Positions 17,007-25,326 are shown, counted from the stretch's first letter. The stretch: DNA of 64,000 nt from JAAYBF01 sp963716445 (GCA_963716445.1 OY970313.1:496001-560000); one strand, 5' to 3'. A program made the numbers and translations. The notes: generated by a model from the sequence alone, not told the origin.

Positions 17007-17513
17007 ATGGAGGCGGCGTCAGCGAAGGTGGTCGGGCCCCAGGACGGCAAGGCGGGCTTCCTGGGCAGCATCGGGGTGAGGTTCATGATCGACGGCGTCG
17101 AGGCCGGCGACCGCTTCTCGCTGGTCGAGCACCCGATGTCCCCGCGCGCGCTCGCGGCGCCGCTGCACCGTCACAACCGCGAGGACGAGTACAGCTACGT
17201 CTTGGAGGGCCGTGTCGGCGCGCTGCTCGGCGAGGAGGTGCTGGTCGGCGGGCCGGGCGATCTGATCTTCAAGCCGCGCAACCAGTGGCACACGTTCTGG
17301 AACGCCGGCGACGAGCCCGCGCGCATCCTGGAGGTCATCTCGCCCGCCGGCTTCGAGCGCTTCTTCGCCGAGCTCGTGGACCTCGGCGGCTCCGCCCAGG
17401 CCGATCCGGAGGTTCTCGCCGAGCTCTGCGCGCGCTACGAGCTCGAGATGCAGCCCGACAGCGTTCCCGGCCTGCTGGAGCGTTTCGGCCTGCGGATGGG
17501 CGAGCACGCCTAA
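17007..17513 (+). CDS. Cupin domain protein
   Basis: A 168-residue protein with one cupin barrel. The metal-binding motif 1 reads PLHRHNREDEYSYVLEG and motif 2 reads FKPRNQWHTFWNAG, so both histidines and the glutamate of the metal site are present. A helical C-terminal tail (about residues 115-168) resembles that of small stand-alone quercetin-dioxygenase-like cupins. Reaction unknown. It has its own ribosome binding site (GAAGGTGCACG) and lies 93 bases after the FAD oxidoreductase. Confidence 0.85.
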   Translation: MEAASAKVVGPQDGKAGFLGSIGVRFMIDGVEAGDRFSLVEHPMSPRALAAPLHRHNREDEYSYVLEGRVGALLGEEVLVGGPGDLIFKPRNQWHTFWNAGDEPARILEVISPAGFERFFAELVDLGGSAQADPEVLAELCARYELEMQPDSVPGLLERFGLRMGEHA

Positions 17514-17591
17514 CCGCGGCCCGGACGTGGCGCTCGGCGGCCCGACCGGCGTAGCCTCCGCTTCACCCGCACTTCCAACACGGAGGCAGCA

Positions 17592-17957
17592 ATGATCGAC
17601 AGGCTCGACTTCGTCGGCATCCCATCGCAGGACGCCGAGCGCTCGCGCGGCTTCTACGTGGACACGCTCGGCCTGCGGCCAGACGACCACGCGCGGTTCG
17701 AGTTCTGGGTCGGCGACACGTGCTTCGGCATCTGGGAGCCGGCGCGGATGGGCATGGCGTTCGAGCCGCAGCGCAACGCGCACCCGGCGCTGCACGTCGA
17801 CGACGTCGCGGCCGCGCGCGCGGAGCTCGAGGCCAAGGGCGTCGAGTTCGCGGGCGAGACCTTCGACACCGGCGTCTGCCACATGGCCTTCTTCCGCGAC
17901 CCCGACGGCAACGACCTGATGCTCCACCACCGTTACGCGCCGTCGAGGGCCGCCTGA
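17592..17957 (+). CDS. VOC family (glyoxalase-like) protein
   Basis: Small protein of 121 residues with the two beta-alpha-beta-beta-beta modules of the vicinal oxygen chelate fold: FVGIPSQDAERSRGFYVDTLG at the start and AFFRDPDGNDLMLHH at the end. The C-terminal DPDGN motif is characteristic. It stands alone after the cupin gene with CGGAGGCAGCA as ribosome site. The family covers glyoxalases, dioxygenases and antibiotic-binding proteins; sequence alone does not choose between them. Confidence 0.83.
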   Translation: MIDRLDFVGIPSQDAERSRGFYVDTLGLRPDDHARFEFWVGDTCFGIWEPARMGMAFEPQRNAHPALHVDDVAAARAELEAKGVEFAGETFDTGVCHMAFFRDPDGNDLMLHHRYAPSRAA

Positions 17958-18039
17958 GGGCGAGCGCGGCGACCAGTTTGCGCTTCGGGATATCGGGAAC
18001 GGGAGACACGGTTACGGGCCCGAGAACCAGAGGTGCGAG

Positions 18040-19149
18040 ATGGCGCGAGAGCAGACGAGGAGGCGGGCGGCTCCCAAGAGCTCGAACAGCGCTGGATCGA
18101 AAGGCTCACAAGGCCGGCGGCGTGCTCCGGCGAAGTCCGGTCAGGGCTCGGGCGGGGATAGCGACGGCAGCCGCCGGAGCCCGCTGAGGAACCAGACCGA
18201 CGAGGGGACCGTCCCGGAGCGCGAGTACCAGGACTACACGCTGCTCCATCCCGGATCGATCAGCGACACGGACGAGCCCGACGTCCTGGTCGACGTTCCG
18301 GTCGTCAACGTCGACGAGCTTCATTTCGAGCTGGACAACCTCGAGGCGCGGATATCGCTTCACGCCGAGGTGCTCGACCTCGTCAAGCTGAGCGTCGGCG
18401 TTCACGCCGAGCTCGGCAAGGTCGAGCTGAGCATCAAGGGCGTCGAGGCCCAGGCGCTCCTCCGAGCTCGCCTCGACCACGTGACCGCGATCATCGATCG
18501 CGTGCTGACCACGCTCGATCGCAATCCGAAGCTGCTCGAGAGCATCGGGCGCTCGCTCGAGGAGGTCGGCGCCGGCGCCGGCCAGGGCGTCGGCCAGCTC
18601 GGCCAGGGCGCCGGCCACGCCGTCGAGGACGTGGGACAAGGGGCGGAGGGGGCTGTGAAGGACGTCGGCAAGGGCGCGGGCGGCGCCGTCCAGGACGTCG
18701 GCGGCGGCGCCGGCCAGGCGGTGGGGGATCTAGGCCAGGGAGCGGGTCAAGCGGTCGGAGGGCTCGGACAGGGCGCCGCGCAGCTGCCGGGTCAGCTCAC
18801 CGGCACCGGCGCATCAGGCGCTCAGCGCGACCGAGGCCAAGGCAACGGCGGAGGCCAGGGCGGTGGCGGACTGACCGCCGGCAAGCTGGCGAAGGAGGTC
18901 GCGAAGGTGGTCGCCAAGGAGCTCGGCGCGGCGGCGAGCGACGAGGCGAAGGACCTCGGGCTCGCGGCCACTCACAAGGCGGCCGAGCTGGGCGAGCGGC
19001 GACGTCAGCGCCGGGCGATCAAGCACAACGCGACCGAGGCCGCTCTGCGTGAGGCCGAGGCGGCTGGGATCGACCTCGACGAGGTCGAGGGCAGCGGCGC
19101 GGAGGGCCGGATCACGGTCAACGACGTCAAGGCGGTGGTGGGCGAATGA
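18040..19149 (+). CDS. Unrecognised modular protein: conserved helical domain, 11-residue repeats, E3-binding-like C-terminus
   Basis: Length 369 residues in four visible parts. Residues 1-60 are basic and disordered. Residues 81-172 form a conserved-looking domain (DVLVDVPVVNVDELHFELDN, LSVGVHAELGKVELSIKG, LDRNPKLLESIGRSLEEVG). Residues 193-247 are five tandem 11-residue units of the pattern AVxDVGxGAGx, an amphipathic hendecad like those of LEA and membrane-lining proteins. Residues about 330-366 resemble the peripheral-subunit-binding domain of 2-oxoacid dehydrogenase E2 subunits (ATEAALREAEAAGIDLDEVE, then GAEGRITVNDVKAVV). No membrane helix. Its stop overlaps the next start. I cannot assign a function; a scaffold that binds a membrane or particle surface is one possibility. 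Confidence 0.7.
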   Translation: MAREQTRRRAAPKSSNSAGSKGSQGRRRAPAKSGQGSGGDSDGSRRSPLRNQTDEGTVPEREYQDYTLLHPGSISDTDEPDVLVDVPVVNVDELHFELDNLEARISLHAEVLDLVKLSVGVHAELGKVELSIKGVEAQALLRARLDHVTAIIDRVLTTLDRNPKLLESIGRSLEEVGAGAGQGVGQLGQGAGHAVEDVGQGAEGAVKDVGKGAGGAVQDVGGGAGQAVGDLGQGAGQAVGGLGQGAAQLPGQLTGTGASGAQRDRGQGNGGGQGGGGLTAGKLAKEVAKVVAKELGAAASDEAKDLGLAATHKAAELGERRRQRRAIKHNATEAALREAEAAGIDLDEVEGSGAEGRITVNDVKAVVGE

Positions 19150-19427
19150 ACGCCGACGACGCCGAGGATCGCCGGGAGGAGCTTTCCGAGGACGAGATCC
19201 CGGACGTCGAGGTCTCGACCTCGGTGCGGGCGCGAAGGCTGCGCTTCGGGATCGTTCCTGAGGCGAAGGCCCGGTTCGAGGGGGAGCCGGGGGTGAGGTC
19301 GAGCTCGCGGACGGAGCGCGAGAACCTGCCAGACGATGTCGAGCCCGGAGTGGCCTATCGCGACGTGAAGGTTCGCTGGCAAGCCCGCGCGAGGGTCGTC
19401 CATCCGACGGATCCCGACCCGTCCTGA
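19146..19427 (+). CDS. Small charged protein translationally coupled to the modular protein
   Basis: ATG 19146 overlaps the previous stop as ATGA. The product has 93 residues, acidic at the N-terminus (DDAEDRREELSEDEIPDVE) and basic further on (VRARRLRFGIVPEAKARFEG), with no cysteine and no membrane helix. It looks disordered apart from a short middle stretch ending VAYRDVKVRWQARARVV, which may form a beta hairpin. Coupled translation suggests it works with the 369-residue protein, perhaps as a partner binding its charged parts. I do not recognise a family. Confidence 0.65.
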   Translation: MNADDAEDRREELSEDEIPDVEVSTSVRARRLRFGIVPEAKARFEGEPGVRSSSRTERENLPDDVEPGVAYRDVKVRWQARARVVHPTDPDPS

Positions 19428-19451
19428 CCGTCGAGCAGCGACGAGGCCGGC

Positions 19452-19901
19452 TCAGCTCTCGTGCTTGTGAGCCCCGCGGCGGTGCGTGAGCCCGTCGAGC
19501 ACGACCTCGAGCGGCGAGCGGCGGTTCACCTTCTCGAGCTGCTCACGGATCTCGCGAACGTCGTCGGTCGTGCCGGATATTCGGCTGGTCGTCGCATTGA
19601 GGTGCTCAGCGCCATCTCGCAGCAGCTCCATCGTCCTCAGCACGCCGCTCTTTGGCCCGATCGGCACGCCGAGCAACCTACGCCGGGGGGCGAGCAGCGC
19701 GCGGCGCTTGGAGCCGCGTCGCGAGCCGATCGCCAGCCCGCCGGCCAGGCCTGTGGCGGCGGCGCCTACCGCCGTCCAGACCGGACTTCGTGCCTGTCGT
19801 GCGACCGCGGCGGTCGTGTCGCCCGCGCTCCTGACGGTCGCGCCGAGGTTCGCGGTCCTTCCGTTGGACGACGACTTCGATTGCGACTTGGTCGAGGCCA
19901 T
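19452..19901 (-). CDS. Basic low-complexity protein with one hydrophobic segment (paralogue 1)
   Basis: Start at ATG 19901 after GAAGGAG gives 149 residues. Residues 1-45 are Ser/Lys/Thr-rich. A Gly/Ala hydrophobic segment follows (TAVGAAATGLAGGLAIGSRR), then a basic RRALLAPRRRLLGVPIG stretch and a helical tail (MELLRDGAEHLNATTSRISG). The layout and the LLGVPIGPK motif match the neighbouring gene (LGVPLPRSLGKP there), so the two are diverged duplicates. The hydrophobic segment is short and glycine-rich, so it may insert in a membrane or pack on a surface. Family not recognised. Confidence 0.65.
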   Translation of the reverse strand: MASTKSQSKSSSNGRTANLGATVRSAGDTTAAVARQARSPVWTAVGAAATGLAGGLAIGSRRGSKRRALLAPRRRLLGVPIGPKSGVLRTMELLRDGAEHLNATTSRISGTTDDVREIREQLEKVNRRSPLEVVLDGLTHRRGAHKHES

Positions 19902-19939
19902 GGCACCGTGCTCCTTCGTCATCTGCTCGTCGAAGACGG

Positions 19940-20554
19940 CTAGCGGAGGATCCTCCCGATGCGCTCGGCTTGGTCTCCGGCGCGCTCGATGTCCTTGGAG
20001 ACCGCCTTGGAGGTCTCGGCGAAGCGTTGGCTCGCCTCGCCGACCGTCTTCGCGATCGACTTCACGTCGAGGTCGGGAAGGCTCGGCTTACCGAGCGAGC
20101 GCGGTAGCGGCACACCGAGCACGGTGTTGCGACGCGTCCGGCCCTTGAGCAGCAGACCGCCGGCCACGCCCGCCGTTGCCACGCCGACGGCGACCGCCGG
20201 TCCCTTCGCCTTGACCGCCGCCTGCTTGGCGGTTCCGACGACTTGACCGACGCGGCTCGTGGCCGTCGAGCCTCCGTTCTGCTTCGCCGCGCCCGCACCG
20301 GGGCTCGACTTCGCCGCCTGGCTGGACTTGCCCTGCCCACTCTTCGCTCGGCTGTCGGCGCCTCCCGCACGCGACTTGCCGCCGCCGCTGCGCGTCGACG
20401 CGGCGGCCTTGGGCCGCGACGCGGACTTCGTCGACGCCGCTTTCGTCGAGCGGCTGGAGCTGCCCTTCGCGCTTGGCGAAGATCCGTTGGACGCCCCGCC
20501 GCTCGCTCTCTTGCGAGGCTTGCGTTGGGTGGATTTGCTGTTCGCCATCCTCAT
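19940..20554 (-). CDS. Basic low-complexity protein with one hydrophobic segment (paralogue 2)
   Basis: Length 204 residues; ATG 20548 is an alternative start two codons in. Residues 1-95 are almost only Ser, Lys, Ala, Gly, Thr and Arg, resembling histone-like tails. A Gly/Ala/Val segment follows (AVAVGVATAGVAGGLLLKG), then VLGVPLPRSLGKPSLPDLDV, then a helical tail with heptad spacing (AKTVGEASQRFAETSKAVSK). The three-part plan matches the downstream paralogue 38 bases away on the same strand. A DNA-, membrane- or particle-associated role is possible; no family could be named. Confidence 0.65.
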   Translation of the reverse strand: MRMANSKSTQRKPRKRASGGASNGSSPSAKGSSSRSTKAASTKSASRPKAAASTRSGGGKSRAGGADSRAKSGQGKSSQAAKSSPGAGAAKQNGGSTATSRVGQVVGTAKQAAVKAKGPAVAVGVATAGVAGGLLLKGRTRRNTVLGVPLPRSLGKPSLPDLDVKSIAKTVGEASQRFAETSKAVSKDIERAGDQAERIGRILR

Positions 20555-20702
20555 CCCTCTTGATCGTTCGGGGACCTACCTCCCGGTGCCACCTACCCGC
20601 TCTCGTCCCGACTAACCCTGGGCCGACGGCTCGACACGCCCCGAACGGCGCTCGAGCCGCCGCCGGCGGAGCGGTCGGCTCGGCGATCGGAGCTGACGGG
20701 AG

Positions 20703-21107
20703 TCAGCTCAGCAGCCCACCCGAAGGCCCGGCCTCGACGACCGAGAGCACGTTGCCCGACGGGTCCTCGAACCAGGCGATCTCCGGCCCGTTGCCGCGGG
20801 CGATGCCCTTCTCGTCCTGCTCGAAGCCCTCGTACCGCTCGAAGCTCACCCCACGAGCGGCCAGGTCGTCGACCGCCTTGTCGACGTCGTCGACGGCGAA
20901 GTTCAACACCGTGTACATCGCCGGTACGTGATCCGGCTTGGGGTAGATGAGCGTGTCGCGGCCTCCGGCGAGGCGAAGGACCAGCAGCCCGCCTGGCGCC
21001 TCCTCGACCGTCGTCGTCTCGATGCCGAGCTTGTCACCGTAGAACTCTCGCGCCCTGTCGAGGTCGTCGACGGCGAAGCTGCTGTACGCGTTCGTGTTGC
21101 CGAACAT
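20703..21107 (-). CDS. VOC family (glyoxalase-like) protein
   Basis: ATG 21107 is preceded by GAGGGAGCGG and gives 134 residues; an in-frame start at 21158 adds 17 residues that do not fit the family. The fold is read from YSSFAVDDLDRAREFYGDKL at the N-terminus, YTVLNFAVDDVDKAVDDLAA in the middle and IAWFEDPSGNVLSVVE at the end. This is the compact YP/VOC type related to fosfomycin- and bleomycin-binding proteins and glyoxalases. Monocistronic, reading away from the PP2C gene upstream. Confidence 0.83.
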   Translation of the reverse strand: MFGNTNAYSSFAVDDLDRAREFYGDKLGIETTTVEEAPGGLLVLRLAGGRDTLIYPKPDHVPAMYTVLNFAVDDVDKAVDDLAARGVSFERYEGFEQDEKGIARGNGPEIAWFEDPSGNVLSVVEAGPSGGLLS

Positions 21108-21177
21108 GACCGCTCCCTCTGCTCGTTGGCTCGCGTGCGTGAGCCTCCAGCCTGCCACGAATCGAGCGGCGCGTGAG

Positions 21178-22992
21178 CTAGGCGGCGCGTCGAGCGACGG
21201 CCTCGAGGCTCTCGACGTTGCGCGGAAGCACCTCGACGCTGCGCCGGTTGCCGAACACGACGCTCACCAGCGCGCCGCCGAACCGCTCCGACGTCTGCTC
21301 GGCGTCGTGGATCACGCTGACGCGAGTCTCCTCGGGTACCCCGCACTCGTCGAGGAAGCGTCCGAGCAGCGGCCCGTCGACCTCGTCGGCGGACAGCTCG
21401 AGCTGCTCGGTGCGGAAGCCCCCGGACGTGACGCCGGCGAGTGGGGTGAGCAGACAGGTCGCCATGTCGTCGGGCGTCGCGAGCGCCTCGGAGGCGACCC
21501 GCTCGAGCAGCTCCGGGGCGCTGGCCTCGTGGCCGAGCTGCGCGACGATCTGCTCGAGGCGCTCGCGGCCGAGCAGTCCACCGTCGGCGGTCCGCGCCTC
21601 GATCAGTCCGTCGGTGTAGAGGCACGCGACCGACCTCGGCACGAGCGGCACGGTGGTCTGGCGCAGCCCGGTCCGCTCGCCGATGCCGATCGGGGGTGAC
21701 GAGCCGGCGACGACCGGCTCGAACGGCGTGCCGCCGACGACGATCGGCGCGGGGTGCCCGGCGCTGGCGAAGGTGAGCGCTCCCTGGTGGGGGTCGTGCA
21801 CCGCGAGCAGCACGGTGGCGAAGTCGCCGTCGAGGCCGTCGCCGATCACGCGTCCGGCCACCTGGAGCGCGACGCGCGGCTCGAGCCCGGCCTCGAGGTA
21901 CGCGCGCAGCGTGTAGCGCATGAAGGCCGTGCGCTCGAGCGCCTGCCGTCCGTGGCCCGAGAGGTCGCCGAGGACGAAGGCGGCGCGCCCGCCCGGCAGC
22001 GGGAGCGCGTCGTAGAAGTCGCCGCCGGCGGCGGGCCCGTCGGCCGGCCTGTAGGACACCGAGGTCCTGAGCCCGGCCAGCTCGGCGGGGACAGGTGGCA
22101 GCAGCGCCGTCTGAAGCAGGCCGACCTCGCTCAGCAGCTCGCCTCGCTGACGGGCGAGCGAGCGCGCCCGGAGCAGGCTGAACGCGTACCCGCCGGCCAG
22201 CAGCAGCGAGAGCGCGGCCAGCGCGGCGATCGCGAGCTTCATCCATGCGGGCACGATCTCGACGATGTCGCGCACCGTGCGGACGACGGGCGACGATTGC
22301 TCGTCGACGGGCTCGTCGCGGCGCTCGGTGGCCGGGCGGGAGGCGGCGACGTCGAGGGCGCGCGCCATCGAGCCGTCGCGGATTCCGCTCGAATCGGGCA
22401 GGCGCGCCGCCGACGCGGTCGGTTTCGCCGCCTTCTTGCTCGTGGGCTCGGCCTTGCCGCGTCTCGGCTCCGCGGTCGTGGTCCGCGGGCCCGCGTCGCC
22501 GGACAACGCCTCCGGAGAGGTCGCGGGGGTCGCCGGCGCCACCGGCGGCGTGGTCGGCGAAGCGGCCGAGACCTGGGACGGAGTCGCAACCGATGGCTGC
22601 GCCGCCTCGCGGCCCGGCTGCTGGCTCTCGACCGGGTTGTCGGCCTTCGGCGACTTGGCCGCCTTCGGGACCTTGACCTTGACCTTCGCCTTGGCCGTCT
22701 TGGGTGCCTCGCTCACCGGCGCCTTGGCCGCCTTCGGCGACTCGGCCTTGGGGGGCCGGGGGGTCGATCCCGTTCCACCCACCTGACCGGAGCGGTCGCC
22801 GGCAACTCTCTTGGCCTGTCCCGGTGGCAGCAGGCCGTCCTTCGCAGCCTTCTTGGCGTCGACCGCCGGGGCGACGAGCATCGCACCGCCGACGATCAGG
22901 CTCGCGACGACGCCCAGATTCGCCACGCAGAAGCACGCACGGACGCCGAAGCGCCGCGCCCGCATGCGGAGCGGCTGGCCATGCCTGGGCAC
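21178..22992 (-). CDS. Membrane-anchored PP2C (SpoIIE-type) serine phosphatase
   Basis: The 604-residue reading starts at GTG 22992; ATG 22965 is an alternative. There are two membrane segments, residues about 20-45 (VANLGVVASLIVGGAMLV) and about 250-275 (LAIAALAALSLLLAGGYAF), with a long Lys/Pro/Ala-rich disordered loop between them that would lie outside the cell. The cytoplasmic half is a SpoIIE/PP2C domain with GGDFYDALPL, LGDLSGHGRQA, ASAGHPAPIV and LYTDGLIEAR, so the metal-binding aspartates are present. A short extra domain near the C-terminus (FLDECGVPEETRVSVIHDAE, then FGGALVSVVF) looks like a diverged anti-sigma-type ATPase fold. Likely role: switching an anti-sigma-factor antagonist in response to an envelope signal. 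Confidence 0.82.
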   Translation of the reverse strand: MPRHGQPLRMRARRFGVRACFCVANLGVVASLIVGGAMLVAPAVDAKKAAKDGLLPPGQAKRVAGDRSGQVGGTGSTPRPPKAESPKAAKAPVSEAPKTAKAKVKVKVPKAAKSPKADNPVESQQPGREAAQPSVATPSQVSAASPTTPPVAPATPATSPEALSGDAGPRTTTAEPRRGKAEPTSKKAAKPTASAARLPDSSGIRDGSMARALDVAASRPATERRDEPVDEQSSPVVRTVRDIVEIVPAWMKLAIAALAALSLLLAGGYAFSLLRARSLARQRGELLSEVGLLQTALLPPVPAELAGLRTSVSYRPADGPAAGGDFYDALPLPGGRAAFVLGDLSGHGRQALERTAFMRYTLRAYLEAGLEPRVALQVAGRVIGDGLDGDFATVLLAVHDPHQGALTFASAGHPAPIVVGGTPFEPVVAGSSPPIGIGERTGLRQTTVPLVPRSVACLYTDGLIEARTADGGLLGRERLEQIVAQLGHEASAPELLERVASEALATPDDMATCLLTPLAGVTSGGFRTEQLELSADEVDGPLLGRFLDECGVPEETRVSVIHDAEQTSERFGGALVSVVFGNRRSVEVLPRNVESLEAVARRAA

Positions 22993-23097
22993 GTTGTTCG
23001 TGTCGGTGCCGTCGGCCGACGCGGTGAGCCGGGCAGTGCCCGGTCGAACAGACGTCCATGCCGGGACACTGCGGCGATCGCAGCAACCGCCGAGCGC

Positions 23098-23140
23098 GAG
23101 TGGACGATTGACTGGGACCTGGCCCGGTCAAAGTTCCACC
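23098..23140. repeat. Dispersed hairpin family 1, copy B (diverged)
   Basis: GAGTGGACGATTGACTGGG (from 23098) pairs with GGCCCGGTCAAAGTTCCAC (to 23139) with several mismatches. It lies between divergent genes, just upstream of the RsbQ promoter region, so in this place it cannot be a terminator of either neighbour. Confidence 0.65.
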
Positions 23141-23162
23141 GAAGGTCCGGCGGTCGAGCCTC

Positions 23163-23191
23163 TTCACCTCGCGCGACTGCGGAGTTAGCAT
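23163..23191 (+). promoter_or_regulatory. Putative promoter of the rsbQ-rsbP operon
   Basis: TTCACC at 23163-23168 and TAGCAT at 23186-23191 are 17 bases apart. The predicted start lies about eight bases before the GTG at 23206, too close for a ribosome binding site, and none is seen. Confidence 0.4.
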
Positions 23192-23205
23192 CGACCGCTC
23201 TGAAC

Positions 23206-23991
23206 GTGCTCCTCAAAAGCAACGTCACGGTCAGCGGAGATCCGCGTGGACAGCCGATGATGTTCGCCCACGGGTTCGGCTGCGATCAGAACATGTGGCG
23301 GTTGGTGGCGCCCGCTTTCGAGGACCGCTACCGAGTCGTCCTCTTCGACCACATCGGCGCGGGCAAGTCCGACGCCTCGGCCTTCGATCCGCGGCGCTAC
23401 ACGTCGCTGGACCGCTACGCCGACGACGTGCTCGACATCTGCGCCGCGCTGGAGCTGGAGCGAATCGTCTTCGTCGGTCACTCGGTGAGCGCGATGATCG
23501 GGGTGCTCGCCGCCAACCGCGAGCCCGAGCGGTTCGACAGGCTGGTCCTGATCGGTCCGTCGCCCTGCTACGTCGACGACGGCGACTACGTCGGCGGCTT
23601 CAGCCGCAACGACATCGACGAGCTGCTGGACTCGCTCGACAGCAACTACCTCGGCTGGTCGAGCGCGATGGCGCCGGTGATCATGGGAAACGCCGATCGG
23701 CCCGAGCTGGGAGAGGAGCTGACGAACAGCTTCTGCGCGGCCGATCCCGACATCGCGCGCCAGTTCGCGCGCGTCACCTTTCTCTCCGACAACCGGTTGG
23801 ACCTCGCGAGGGTGGGCATACCGGTGCTGGTGCTCCAGTGCTCCGACGATCCGATCGCTCCCCGCCCCGTTGGCGAGTACGTTCACCGGCAGCTGCCCGA
23901 CAGCCGCTTCGTCCAGCTCAGCGCGACCGGGCACTGCCCCAACCTCAGCGCTCCCGCCGAGACGATCGCGGCGATCGAGACGTTTCTCTGA
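23206..23991 (+). CDS. rsbQ: RsbQ-type alpha/beta hydrolase (stress signalling)
   Basis: Start set at GTG 23206, giving 261 residues close to the 269 of Bacillus RsbQ; the frame is open far upstream but antisense to the phosphatase gene. The hallmark FAHGFGCDQNMWR is present. Catalytic residues are Ser93 (VGHSVSA), Asp214/215 (LQCSDDPIAP) and His243 (TGHCPN). RsbQ is a hydrolase that provides a signal to the PAS domain of RsbP in the energy-stress branch of sigma-B control. The next gene, 12 bases on, encodes exactly such a PAS-PP2C phosphatase, so the pair is conserved here. Confidence 0.9.
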   Translation: MLLKSNVTVSGDPRGQPMMFAHGFGCDQNMWRLVAPAFEDRYRVVLFDHIGAGKSDASAFDPRRYTSLDRYADDVLDICAALELERIVFVGHSVSAMIGVLAANREPERFDRLVLIGPSPCYVDDGDYVGGFSRNDIDELLDSLDSNYLGWSSAMAPVIMGNADRPELGEELTNSFCAADPDIARQFARVTFLSDNRLDLARVGIPVLVLQCSDDPIAPRPVGEYVHRQLPDSRFVQLSATGHCPNLSAPAETIAAIETFL

Positions 23992-24003
23992 CGGAGGCGC
24001 ACC

Positions 24004-25239
24004 TTGACCATCCACGACAGCCGGGGGAGGGACGCGCTGCTCGAGGAGGACGTCGAGGACCTCTACGAGAACGCGCCCTGCGGGTACCTCTCGACGCTGC
24101 CCGACGGGACCGTCATAAGGGTCAACCAGACGCTGCTCGACTGGACGGGGCGCAGGCGCGAGGACGTCGTCGGCCGCCGCTTCGTGGAGCTGCTCAGCGC
24201 CGGCGGGCGGATCTACCACGAGACCCACTATGCGCCGCTGCTGCAGATGCAGGGCGCCGTGCGCGAGATCGCGCTCGAGATTGCCCGGGCCGACGGCGGC
24301 CGAATGCCGGTGCTCGTCAACTCGACGCTGAGGAGGGATGGGGACGGGGCTGCGGTCGCGATCCGGACGGCCGTCTTCGGCGTGAGCGACCGCCGCGAGT
24401 ACGAGCGCGAGCTGCTGCGCGCCCGCGACCACGAGCAGCAGGCGCGCGAGCGGGCCGAGGTCCTGCAGCAGACGATGGCGCGGCTGGCCGAGGAGAACGC
24501 CCAGCTCTACGAGCGCGAGCGCGGCGTGGCCCGGACGCTGCAGACGAGCCTGCTCGGCGGCGAGCCGCCGCGCGACCGCCGCTGCTCGATCGCCACCCAC
24601 TACAGCCCCGCGATCGACACGCTCGAAATCGGCGGCGACTGGCACGACGCGATCGCGATCGACGCCGACCGGATCGGCATCTCGGTCGGCGACGTCGTCG
24701 GTCGCGGCATCGAGGCGGCGAGCGCGATGGGCCAGCTGCGCAGCGCGACCCGTGCGCTCGCCTGCACCCGCCTGACGCCGTCGCCGCTGCTCTACCAGCT
24801 CGACTGCTTCGTCAAGCACGTCGGGACGGCGTGGATGTCGACGGTCGCCTACGCCGACGTCGACCTGGAGAGCGGTCGGATGCGCTACGCGTGCGCGGGA
24901 CACCTCCCGCCGCTGCTGGTCCAGCCCGACGAGCCGCCGCGCCTGCTGTGGGAGGGTCGCTCGGCGCCGCTGGGCGCCCATCGCGGCGAGGCCGAGCGCG
25001 ACGAGGCCGCGCTGACGCTGCGCCCGGGCGCGCGGCTCCTGTTGTTCACCGACGGGCTCGTCGAGCGCCGCGAGCGGTCGATCGACGACGGTCTCGCCCA
25101 GCTCGTCGAGGAGGTCGACGCCCGCCGCGCGGCGTCGCTCGGCGAGCTCGTCGACCACCTGTCGGAGGCGATGCTGGCCGGCGGCTCTGGCGATGACGAC
25201 GTCTGCCTGCTGGCCTTCGCGTTCGAGGGCGCTGGCTGA
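24004..25239 (+). CDS. rsbP: RsbP-type PAS-PP2C serine phosphatase
   Basis: TTG start at 24004 after GGAGGCGCACC; 411 residues. Residues about 15-125 are a PAS domain (LYENAPCGYLSTLPDGTV, then NQTLLDWTGRRREDVVG). Residues 130-175 form a coiled coil. The remainder is a SpoIIE-type PP2C domain with IGGDWHDAIAIDADRIG, VGDVVGRGIEAA, CAGHLPPLLV, LLLFTDGLVERR and a final SGDDDVCLLAF, so the metal ligands are complete. With RsbQ it should form an energy- or ligand-sensing switch that dephosphorylates an anti-sigma antagonist. No sigma factor or RsbV/RsbW pair is inside the window. Confidence 0.9.
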   Translation: MTIHDSRGRDALLEEDVEDLYENAPCGYLSTLPDGTVIRVNQTLLDWTGRRREDVVGRRFVELLSAGGRIYHETHYAPLLQMQGAVREIALEIARADGGRMPVLVNSTLRRDGDGAAVAIRTAVFGVSDRREYERELLRARDHEQQARERAEVLQQTMARLAEENAQLYERERGVARTLQTSLLGGEPPRDRRCSIATHYSPAIDTLEIGGDWHDAIAIDADRIGISVGDVVGRGIEAASAMGQLRSATRALACTRLTPSPLLYQLDCFVKHVGTAWMSTVAYADVDLESGRMRYACAGHLPPLLVQPDEPPRLLWEGRSAPLGAHRGEAERDEAALTLRPGARLLLFTDGLVERRERSIDDGLAQLVEEVDARRAASLGELVDHLSEAMLAGGSGDDDVCLLAFAFEGAG

Positions 25240-25326
25240 GGCGAGCGCGACGACCTGACATGAGCGAGGAGGGCGCGATGGCCCTTCCGCGTCGTGGCTC
25301 GCCATCGCGCCGCATAGGGTCACACC

